Positions 1 through 5,222 of a stretch of 5,222 bases of DNA are shown here, in pieces. Position 1 is the stretch's first letter; each line of letters begins with the position of its first letter. The translations under genes and the position numbers were made by a program. The notes beneath the pieces were generated by a model that was not told the DNA's origin, ran no database searches, and saw nothing but the letters and a program-made list of their open reading frames with translations. This DNA is from Anaerolineae bacterium. GTDB taxonomy: Bacteria; Chloroflexota; Anaerolineae; Anaerolineales; Villigracilaceae. The stretch is taken from NCBI GenBank assembly GCA_017303735.1, contig JAFLCF010000271.1, positions 1 through 5,222 of the forward strand. Direction: 5' to 3'.

Positions 1-107
1 GAGTATCCGTCAACTTGGTGGTTGAGAAAAAAATATTGCAGTTTGAATTTGAAAATGAAGAGATCGCGCGTGAGTTCGCGAAAATCAATCAATTGGAGAA
101 CCAATGA
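1..107 (+). CDS. 3' end of an unidentified protein gene (partial)
   Basis: An open frame enters from the left edge (first complete codon at position 3) and ends at the TGA at 105-107, giving 34 C-terminal residues. The tail starts with alternating hydrophobic residues (VSVNLVV, then ILQFEFE), which suggests beta strands. It ends in a charged helix-like stretch (EEIAREFAKINQLENQ). The stop overlaps the start codon of the next gene by ATGA, the usual sign of a translationally coupled operon pair, and this supports the frame being real. The other two forward frames are less convincing: frame 2 stops after seven codons, and frame 1 gives an unusual composition. I cannot assign a family from this fragment. 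Confidence 0.6.
   Translation, partial: VSVNLVVEKKILQFEFENEEIAREFAKINQLENQ
95..98 (+). promoter_or_regulatory. Ribosome binding site of the M24 peptidase gene
   Basis: GGAG lies five bases before the ATG at 104, inside the last codons of the upstream frame. It decides the start and supports translational coupling with the partial upstream gene. Confidence 0.65.
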
Positions 108-1354
108 AATCTGATCTTGATGCCATTATGCAAGCTCGAAACTTGGATGCTTTTATTGTTTTTGGAAATGCTGAGAATAACCCGCCCATGTATTACCTGA
201 CCGGCGGCGGACATGTCAGCCATGCTACGATCATCAAGAAACGAGGGGCAGAACCAGTCTACTTTTTCAACGATATGGAACGTGACGAAGCCGCCAAAAG
301 TGGACTGAAGTTGATTCCGTATACGAAATATGATTACACCGAAATGATGAGGCAGGCAGAGGACAATCAATTACTTGCGAGTGCATTGCGCTATCAACGC
401 ATGTTTGAAGATGTAGGCGTGACTTCAGGACGAGTGGGGGTGTATGGACATTACGATGTCAGCTCGGTATTTGGCGCTTTGAGCCATCTTCAAAAGTTGA
501 CACCGGGTCTTGAGTTTGTCGGCGAAGCTCGGGATGAGTCGATCTTCTTGCGTGCTATGGAAACTAAAGATGAGAATGAGGTGGCGCGCATCCGCAAGAT
601 GGGGCAGGTTACTACGGCAGTAGTGGCAAAGGTCCGCGATTATCTCACTGCATGCGATGTGCGTGACGATGAAGTATTGCTCAAAGAAGATGGCACACCG
701 CTCTCGGTGGGAGATGTCCATTCGCGCATCCGTTTGTGGGTGGCAGAACATGGCGCGGAACTTCCTTCTGGTTTCATTTTTGCCATTGGGCGTGATGCCG
801 GTGTGCCGCACTCTGCGGGCAACCCAACCGACTTGATGCGACTGGGTCAGACCATTGTCTTCGATATTTATCCTGCCGAAGCGGGCGGCGGCTATTACTA
901 TGATTTCACCCGCACATGGTCTCTCGGCTATACCACGCCTGAAGCGCAGGCATTGTTCGATCAGGTCAAAGAGATCTACGATACGTTGAACGATAACTTT
1001 GATCTGAATGTAGCCTTCAAAGACTATAACAAGATGACCTGTGATTATTTCGAATCAAAGGGACATCAGACTCCTATGAATACCAAAGCGCCCATTGAAG
1101 GATACGTCCACAGTTTGGGGCATGGTGTGGGACTTAATATCCATGAACGCCCTTTCAGCGGCTTGACCGCAGGCGACGACCAGCGCCTCAAACCGGGCGT
1201 GATCATCACCTCGGAACCGGGCTTGTATTACCCTGAAAAAGGGATGGGCTTCCGTATCGAAGATACGCTTTGGGTGCGCCCCGATGGTGTGATGGAAAAA
1301 TTGGCAGATTACCCCTATGATTTTGTGTTGCCGATGAAGAAGTGGAAAAAATAG
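104..1354 (+). CDS. M24 family metallopeptidase (Xaa-Pro dipeptidase / aminopeptidase P-like)
   Basis: A 416-residue, probably cytoplasmic, two-metal peptidase of the pita-bread fold, expected to cut peptides next to proline. Residues 1 to about 145 fit the creatinase-type N-terminal domain; residues from about 155 form the M24 catalytic domain. All five metal ligands of the family can be placed: D254 (FDIYP), D267 (YDFTRTW), H340 (LGHGVGLNIHE), E371 (SEPGLYYP) and E386 (FRIEDT). The accessory histidines H236 (VPHSA) and H347 are also present. The two aspartates are 13 residues apart rather than the 11 of E. coli PepP or methionine aminopeptidase; I recall this longer DIxP...DxTRT loop from one M24 subgroup. 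There is no signal peptide. The ATG at 104 has a GGAG site (95-98) five bases upstream and overlaps the previous stop. The exact substrate (dipeptide, longer peptide or a creatinase-like compound) cannot be told from sequence. Confidence 0.93.
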   Translation: MKSDLDAIMQARNLDAFIVFGNAENNPPMYYLTGGGHVSHATIIKKRGAEPVYFFNDMERDEAAKSGLKLIPYTKYDYTEMMRQAEDNQLLASALRYQRMFEDVGVTSGRVGVYGHYDVSSVFGALSHLQKLTPGLEFVGEARDESIFLRAMETKDENEVARIRKMGQVTTAVVAKVRDYLTACDVRDDEVLLKEDGTPLSVGDVHSRIRLWVAEHGAELPSGFIFAIGRDAGVPHSAGNPTDLMRLGQTIVFDIYPAEAGGGYYYDFTRTWSLGYTTPEAQALFDQVKEIYDTLNDNFDLNVAFKDYNKMTCDYFESKGHQTPMNTKAPIEGYVHSLGHGVGLNIHERPFSGLTAGDDQRLKPGVIITSEPGLYYPEKGMGFRIEDTLWVRPDGVMEKLADYPYDFVLPMKKWKK

Positions 1355-1358
1355 CGAC

Positions 1359-1425
1359 AACGGACGATGGACGATTGACCATAGAAGAACTTCCATCGTC
1401 CATTGTCCGTCGTCCATCGTCTGTT
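1359..1425. repeat. Imperfect palindrome made of 7-base units (GGACGAT / ATCGTCC)
   Basis: Positions 1359-1382 pair with 1402-1425. In this 24-position stem I count 20 Watson-Crick pairs, two G:T wobbles and two mismatches, and pairing can continue weakly into the 19-base middle. Each arm is itself a tandem of 7-base units. The left arm has GGACGAT at 1362 and again at 1369, then the diverged TGACCAT at 1376. The right arm has ATCGTCC (1395), ATTGTCC (1402), GTCGTCC (1409) and ATCGTCT (1416). The element fills nearly the whole space between the peptidase stop (1352-1354) and the ATPase ATG at 1426. There is no T-run after it, so it is not a typical intrinsic terminator. It is best described as a dispersed-repeat or REP/MITE-like element. 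That it occurs elsewhere in the genome is inference. Confidence 0.8.
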
Positions 1426-2229
1426 ATGCACCTCCAATCTCTCACAACTCGTCCTTACCTTGAAAATGACCTGAATGACTTCCCATTCACGGTTCCGGTG
1501 ATTCGCTCTCTCCCCGAGATTAAATTCACTGCGCCAGTGACCTTTTTTGTGGGGGAGAATGGTTCCGGCAAATCGACGGTGATGGAGGCGTTGGCTTGTG
1601 CTGTCGAGTCGATTACGGTGGGAACGGAAAGCGTCAAGACGGATAAAACTCTGGCTCCGGTTCGCAAGCTGGCAAAGTATTTCAAACTTTCGTGGTCAAA
1701 GCGCACGCGAAAAGGGTTCTTTATGCGTGCCGAAGATTTCTTTGGCTACGCTCGTTCCATGCGTGAAACCCGCGAAGAGTTGGAAGAAGAATATAACAAC
1801 GTCGAGCACGATTACAAAGGTCGCTCAGAATATGCAAAGGATTTGGCACGATTACCATACGCTGGTCAACTGGCGGCGATGAAGCATCGCTACGGCAAAG
1901 ACCTGGATAACTTTTCACATGGCGAAGCCTTCCTAACTTTATTTCAAGCGCGGTTTGTCCCTGGCGGCTTATATCTGTTGGATGAACCCGAGGCGGCGCT
2001 TTCGCCGTCCCGACAGCTCAGCTTCCTTTCGGCACTCAGGCAAATGGTCGAGCAGGAGGCGCAGTTCGTCATCGCCACACATTCGCCGATCATCCTTGCT
2101 TATCCCGGTGCGCAGATTCTTGGCTTTGAGAACGGCATGATAAAACAAGTAAAATATGAAGACCTTGAGCACGTTCGATTGACAAAGGAATTTTTGGATA
2201 ATCCCGAAGCTTATTTGAGGCATTTATAG
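1426..2229 (+). CDS. AAA family ATPase, small ABC/SMC-like type (COG3910-like)
   Basis: A soluble 267-residue P-loop ATPase with the ABC/RecF/SMC arrangement. Walker A is GENGSGKS at residues 43-50. A shortened signature-like SHGE sits at 164-167. Walker B is LYLLDEPEAAL at 181-191 with D186 and catalytic E187. The switch histidine is H219 in ATHSPI. Between the P-loop and the signature lies a charged, probably helical insert (about 90-150, including REELEEEY). The N-terminal pattern (PFTVPVIRSL...PVTFFVGENGSGKS) matches predicted ATPases that I recall as COG3910; their biological role is not established. No transmembrane partner or nuclease is encoded next to it, so I do not call it a transporter or defence protein. 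The frame stays open upstream to a GTG at 1342 inside the peptidase gene, but that extension only translates the palindrome, so I chose the ATG at 1426. No clear ribosome binding site precedes this ATG. Confidence 0.82.
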   Translation: MHLQSLTTRPYLENDLNDFPFTVPVIRSLPEIKFTAPVTFFVGENGSGKSTVMEALACAVESITVGTESVKTDKTLAPVRKLAKYFKLSWSKRTRKGFFMRAEDFFGYARSMRETREELEEEYNNVEHDYKGRSEYAKDLARLPYAGQLAAMKHRYGKDLDNFSHGEAFLTLFQARFVPGGLYLLDEPEAALSPSRQLSFLSALRQMVEQEAQFVIATHSPIILAYPGAQILGFENGMIKQVKYEDLEHVRLTKEFLDNPEAYLRHL

Positions 2230-2230
2230 T

Positions 2231-2235
2231 AGGAC
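2231..2235 (+). promoter_or_regulatory. Ribosome binding site of the TAXI protein gene
   Basis: AGGAC begins one base after the TAG stop of the ATPase gene (2227-2229). The AGGA core ends eight bases before the ATG at 2243, which supports that start and a co-transcribed arrangement. Confidence 0.6.
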
Positions 2236-2242
2236 ATTCTGT

Positions 2243-3556
2243 ATGTTGAAGTCACGTACGTTTCTTTATCTCATTATCGGACTTTCAGCCGCCCTGGCAT
2301 TGATCTTTGGCGGACTTTTTTTGTATGACACCTATCGGGTTCGCACGGTGGTCATCGCAACAAATGAAGAAGGCAGCCAGAGTTACATTATCATGGATGC
2401 CTTGGCGAATTCAGTGCGCCGCACGGATAAACGTGTAACGATTAAGATCGTACAGACCAATGGCTCGGCTGAGATCATGGAATTATTGCGCACGGGCAAA
2501 GCGGATTTTGGTACCGCGCAATTGGACACCGCCTTGAACGATCAGATCCAGACCGTGGCATTGTTGTACCCACAGGTCTTTCATATGGTCGTCAAAGCAG
2601 ATTCGGATATTCGTACCCCGGCAGACTTGAAAGGAAAAAAAGTCGCCACATCATCTCAGAGCGGCGGTAGTTATCAATCTGCATTTCAATTGCTGTCATA
2701 TTATGGGGTGAGTGCTGACGATGTAGAAGTCATCCCGTTTGAAGATGGTGACCTGCGCGACGCTGCATTTCTCAATGGGGATGTCGATGCGATGTTCCGT
2801 GCCAATACCATTGGAAGTGAGGGCTTGCGCGAGTTAGCCGCTACTGCACCGATCCGCTTTTTGGTATTAGAACAATTTGACTCAATGCGGCTTCAATTTC
2901 CCTACTTGTTTCAGTATGTTATTCCCAAAGGTACGTATCTGGCTGCCAACCCGGTCACACCGGTGCAGGATACAAAGATCGTAGGCGTGCCAACGGTTTT
3001 GTTTGCCAATAAGAACGTAGATGCGAAGATCGTCGAATTATTCACCGAAGTGTTGTTTGATAACCAGAATGATATTGTTCAAAAATCAACCGAGGGCATC
3101 TGGATCGAATCTCCAGTGGAATATCAAACCATCTTGCCTGCCATTCACCCCGGAGCAATGACGTATTACAGCGGCGACCCGCCCGATTTTTTTGAGCGTT
3201 ATTACAACCTGCTGAGTTTATTATTGACCTTTGGTCCGGTACTGGTCTCTATTTATTTTGCCATGCTTGCTAGATTTCAAGAACGGCAAAAGTCGGCGGC
3301 ATCTCACTATAATTTGGAGCTTGCCAAATTGCTTGCAGACCTGACCTATACAAAAAAACTGCGTACGGTCCAATACATTGAGCGCAGTTTATTCGAGTCG
3401 TTGAATGAAGTGGTGGAAGCCATGGAAGATGGCAAGATATCATCCACAGACCTGCAGATCTATTCACTGGTCTGGGAGAAAGCCATGGATGCCGTGCGGC
3501 GACGTTACGATACGTTGAAAAAACCGGTACGAAGAAAGAAAAAGATCATTAAATGA
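2243..3556 (+). CDS. Membrane-anchored TAXI family (TRAP-type) solute-binding protein
   Basis: A 437-residue protein whose middle part is a TAXI-type periplasmic binding fold, the receptor family of some TRAP transporters. Residues 8-28 form an uncleaved-looking signal anchor, followed by the binding domain at about 35-310. Family features include VVIATNEEGSQSY (36-48), FGTAQLDTA (89-97), DLKGKKVATSSQSGGSY (128-144) and the C-terminal IHPGAMTYY (301-309), where TAXI proteins usually carry a similar HPGA motif. A second membrane span follows at about 321-343 (YNLLSLLLTFGPVLVSIYFAML). About 94 residues remain after it, rich in K and R at the end, and by the positive-inside rule they should be cytoplasmic. 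TAXI-like proteins with a C-terminal span are known, but their role is unclear. No TRAP membrane subunits are visible in the window, so the partner and ligand are unknown. The gene starts 13 bases after the ATPase stop and its own stop overlaps the tsaD start. Confidence 0.87.
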   Translation: MLKSRTFLYLIIGLSAALALIFGGLFLYDTYRVRTVVIATNEEGSQSYIIMDALANSVRRTDKRVTIKIVQTNGSAEIMELLRTGKADFGTAQLDTALNDQIQTVALLYPQVFHMVVKADSDIRTPADLKGKKVATSSQSGGSYQSAFQLLSYYGVSADDVEVIPFEDGDLRDAAFLNGDVDAMFRANTIGSEGLRELAATAPIRFLVLEQFDSMRLQFPYLFQYVIPKGTYLAANPVTPVQDTKIVGVPTVLFANKNVDAKIVELFTEVLFDNQNDIVQKSTEGIWIESPVEYQTILPAIHPGAMTYYSGDPPDFFERYYNLLSLLLTFGPVLVSIYFAMLARFQERQKSAASHYNLELAKLLADLTYTKKLRTVQYIERSLFESLNEVVEAMEDGKISSTDLQIYSLVWEKAMDAVRRRYDTLKKPVRRKKKIIK

Positions 3557-4581
3557 ACGCATTGAAACCAGCTCGAATCCTTGCTATTGAAACCTCTTGT
3601 GATGAAACTGCTTGTGCCATTCTCGAAAATGGACGTGCTTTGCTTTCATCTGTTGTTGCTTCGCAAATGGAGATCCATGCCCGTTATGGTGGTGTGTTTC
3701 CTGAAGTAGCGTCACGCCAGCATGTGTTGAGTATCATTCCGGTCGTGCAGCAATCGTTGGCGCAAGCGCATCTCACGCTCAACGATATTGACGCCATTGC
3801 CGTCACACAAGGACCCGGTCTCGCCGGTTCGCTTATCGTCGGTATGAACATGGCAAAAGGCATGTCGCTCGCGTTGGATAAGCCGCTCGTTGGCGTGAAT
3901 CATTTGGAGGGGCATATCTATTCTGCTTGGGTATATGAAGCCGGAGAAAAAATGCCGCCTGCTCCGCAATTTCCGCTCATGGCGCTCTTGGTCTCTGGCG
4001 GGCATACCGAATTGAATTTGATGACCGACCATCTTACCTATCAACGCCTCGGCTCCACGCTGGACGATGCGGCGGGGGAAGCCTTCGACAAAGTGGCGCG
4101 GCTATTGGATTTACCCTACCCCGGCGGACCTTCCATTCAGAAAGCGGCGGAAGAAGGCGATGCCGCCCGCTTCAACTTCCCTCGTGCCTGGCTCGATGGA
4201 ACCTGGAACTTTTCTTTCAGTGGAGTAAAAACCTCGGTGCTGTACGAGGTGCAGGAACTGAAAAAGCGCAGCGGTGGAATCCCCGTCCATGACTTGGCAG
4301 CATCCTTCCAAAAAGCTGTCGTGGATGTGCTCTTCAAAAAGACGATGAATGCGGCGCGTGAATTTGGTGCAAAAGAAATTCTAGTGGCGGGGGGCGTTTC
4401 TGCCAACCGTGCTTTGAGACAAGCATTCAAAGGACAGACCGAGTTCCCCGTGCATATTCCACCCTTATCGCTTTGCACCGACAATGCCGCCATGATCGGC
4501 GCGGCGGGATATTTCCGCTATGCGCTTGGGCATGTCTCTGAAATGGAAATAGACGTGCTGCCTGCCTGGCCTCTATCCTAG
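3553..4581 (+). CDS. tsaD: tRNA N6-adenosine threonylcarbamoyltransferase TsaD
   Basis: A 342-residue member of the Kae1/TsaD/Gcp family, at the usual length. It transfers the threonylcarbamoyl group from threonylcarbamoyl-AMP to A37 of tRNAs that read ANN codons, working with TsaB and TsaE in bacteria. Hallmarks visible: the ASKHA N-terminal motif IETSCDET (12-19); the metal-binding pair H117 and H121 in NHLEGH; SGGHTEL (148-154); the GEAFDKVARLL block (about 175-185); GGVSANRALR (290-299); and the metal-ligand aspartate D310 in CTDNAAMIG. These correspond to H111, H115 and D300 of E. coli TsaD. The ATG at 3553 overlaps the TAXI stop (ATGA). Only a purine-rich stretch precedes it, without a strong ribosome binding site, so translation is probably coupled to the upstream gene. 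The gene looks intact. tsaB, tsaE and tsaC are not in the window. Confidence 0.98.
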   Translation: MNALKPARILAIETSCDETACAILENGRALLSSVVASQMEIHARYGGVFPEVASRQHVLSIIPVVQQSLAQAHLTLNDIDAIAVTQGPGLAGSLIVGMNMAKGMSLALDKPLVGVNHLEGHIYSAWVYEAGEKMPPAPQFPLMALLVSGGHTELNLMTDHLTYQRLGSTLDDAAGEAFDKVARLLDLPYPGGPSIQKAAEEGDAARFNFPRAWLDGTWNFSFSGVKTSVLYEVQELKKRSGGIPVHDLAASFQKAVVDVLFKKTMNAAREFGAKEILVAGGVSANRALRQAFKGQTEFPVHIPPLSLCTDNAAMIGAAGYFRYALGHVSEMEIDVLPAWPLS

Positions 4582-4605
4582 TGGGAGTAACTCATTCTGA
4601 GGGTT

Positions 4606-4652
4606 AAAAAGCTCAAACCCCCAGCCGCTTGCCCAAGCGAGTGAGGGTTTGA
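4606..4652 (-). terminator. Candidate intrinsic terminator for minus-strand transcription
   Basis: Positions 4613-4631 pair with 4634-4652. There is an outer 8-base arm (TCAAACCC with GGGTTTGA), two further pairs, and an inner CGCTTG/CAAGCG stem with a very short loop, with three mismatches in all. Read on the minus strand, the hairpin is followed after GC by TTTTT (complement of 4606-4610), the layout of a Rho-independent terminator. On the plus strand no T-run follows it, so it is a weaker candidate for ending the tsaD transcript. It lies about 150 bases past the stop of the minus-strand HD-GYP gene. Confidence 0.55.
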
Positions 4653-4657
4653 CATCA

Positions 4658-4685
4658 GGAGAATGCAATGATTATTATATTCTCC
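4658..4685. repeat. Short inverted repeat in the tsaD/HD-GYP spacer
   Basis: GGAGAAT (4658-4664) pairs perfectly with ATTCTCC (4679-4685) around an AT-rich 14-base loop. No T-run follows on either strand. It may help end or protect transcripts from the convergent genes, but its function cannot be read from the sequence. Confidence 0.4.
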
Positions 4686-4740
4686 GAGTTTAATGGTTCC
4701 TGAAGTTTGATTAAGGATTGGATTAGAGCATAAGGTCTGG

Positions 4741-4759
4741 GGGAAGATTAAATTTTCCC
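4741..4759. repeat. Small hairpin near the 3' end of the HD-GYP gene
   Basis: GGGAAGAT (4741-4748) pairs with ATTTTCCC (4752-4759) with one G:T wobble and a three-base loop. It lies 43 bases beyond the stop codon of the minus-strand gene. No T-run follows on either strand, so at most it is a processing or transcript-stabilising hairpin. Confidence 0.35.
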
Positions 4760-4802
4760 TAAGTACCGAACTTTTCGAAGAAAAAACAGATGGAGTTGAA
4801 GC

Positions 4803-5222
4803 TTAGCTATTGGGATTGTCTATCTCAATGAGGAAGAGTTCCACCACCGCCGGGTCGAAGTGTTTGCCAGATTCAGATTTGATGTACTCGATCACTTTTT
4901 CTTTTTCCCAAGCTTTGCGATAAGGACGGTCAAAGGAGAGGGCATCGTATACATCCACCAGTGCAAAAATGCGGGCTTCGAGCGGAATGGCTTCGCCCTT
5001 TAGCCCGTCGGGGTAACCGCTTCCGTCCCATTTTTCGTGATGATGCCTGGGAATATTGAGGGCGGGTCGTAAATATTCAATGGGGTAAATTAGATTGTAT
5101 GCGATCTGTGGATGCAGGCGCATAATACCCCATTCTTTTTCGGTGAGCGCACCTGCCTTATGCAAAATTTCATCGGGGATGCCGAGTTTGCCAATGTCAT
5201 GCAAGAGTACGCCGCGATGAAT
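4803..5222 (-). CDS. HD-GYP domain cyclic-di-GMP phosphodiesterase (C-terminal part)
   Basis: A minus-strand frame open through the right edge and ending at the TAA at 4803-4805; 139 residues are visible. The fragment begins IHRGVLLHDIGKLGIPD, which holds the catalytic HD pair (fragment residues H8 and D9) and the K of HDIGK. It continues with a conserved H37, the HHEKWDGSGYP motif (61-71, containing the GYP triplet), the IPLEARI segment (79-85) and the D90/D93 region (LVDVYDAL). These are the defining HD-GYP features, so the enzyme should be metal-dependent and hydrolyse cyclic di-GMP; activity on other cyclic dinucleotides cannot be excluded. The TTG at 5202-5204 is not the start, since the domain continues upstream of it. 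The N-terminal part, probably a receiver or another sensory domain as in many relatives, lies outside the window. The gene converges on tsaD. Confidence 0.93.
   Translation of the reverse strand: MHRGVLLHDIGKLGIPDEILHKAGALTEKEWGIMRLHPQIAYNLIYPIEYLRPALNIPRHHHEKWDGSGYPDGLKGEAIPLEARIFALVDVYDALSFDRPYRKAWEKEKVIEYIKSESGKHFDPAVVELFLIEIDNPNS

Noticed and set aside
1362..1422. Short regularly repeated units suggestive of a CRISPR array
   Set aside because: The units are contiguous 7-base repeats in two inverted arms with no unique spacers, and no cas genes are nearby.
1359..1425. Palindrome as an intrinsic terminator of the peptidase gene
   Set aside because: No T-run follows on the plus strand, and the next gene's ATG begins at once.
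1055..1445. Minus-strand open frames of 120 and 79 codons across the peptidase end and the palindrome
   Set aside because: They lie antisense to the M24 gene and translate the repeat itself (MDDGQWTMEV, NRPSSVV). They show no domain and their existence follows from the lack of stops in the 7-base repeat.
1426..2229. ATPase as part of a defence system (OLD/Gabija/Septu-like)
   Set aside because: It is only 267 residues, with no TOPRIM, HNH or other effector domain, and its neighbours are a peptidase, a TAXI protein and tsaD rather than defence genes.
3712..4493. Minus-strand open frames of 110, 66 and 118 codons inside tsaD
   Set aside because: They are antisense shadows of a strongly conserved gene, with no recognisable motif and no ribosome binding site that I could support.
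4582..4802. Riboswitch, tRNA or small RNA gene in the spacer
   Set aside because: No tRNA-like cloverleaf or known riboswitch core was seen, and the spacer lies between the 3' ends of two genes where a leader element is not expected.
4803..5204. Complete short HD-GYP protein starting at the TTG at 5202-5204
   Set aside because: The conserved domain continues upstream in frame (GVL before LHDIGK) to the window edge, so the TTG is an internal leucine codon and the gene is cut by the window.

Overview
The window looks like a chromosomal piece from a bacterium of moderate GC content. An anaerobic-type Chloroflexota (Anaerolineae-like) source is my best guess. That rests on the gene families and on a heptamer-based palindrome of a kind I associate with such genomes; no marker here proves it. 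tsaD and the HD-GYP protein make a bacterial origin very likely.

Layout. Positions 1-4581 hold a tightly packed plus-strand run of five genes: the 3' end of an unidentified gene, an M24 (Xaa-Pro dipeptidase/aminopeptidase P-like) metallopeptidase, a small ABC/SMC-like AAA ATPase, a membrane-anchored TAXI-type solute-binding protein, and tsaD (tRNA t6A synthesis). Two junctions are 4-base ATGA overlaps and one is a 13-base gap with a good ribosome binding site. The fourth junction, M24 to ATPase, is different: its 71 bases are almost filled by a 67-base imperfect palindrome built from 7-base units, which ends right against the ATPase ATG. Positions 4582-4802 are a non-coding spacer between convergent genes. 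It carries three inverted repeats, one of which looks like an intrinsic terminator for the minus strand. Positions 4803-5222 hold the C-terminal part of an HD-GYP cyclic-di-GMP phosphodiesterase on the minus strand, running off the right edge.

The plus-strand genes do not form one recognisable pathway: a peptidase, an ATPase of unknown role, a substrate-binding receptor and a housekeeping tRNA-modification enzyme. Their spacing suggests co-transcription, with tsaD translationally coupled to the TAXI gene. I see no defence island, CRISPR array, tRNA, rRNA or transposase. The most unusual parts are the heptamer palindrome at the ATPase start and the TAXI protein, which has a second membrane span and a basic tail of about 94 residues.
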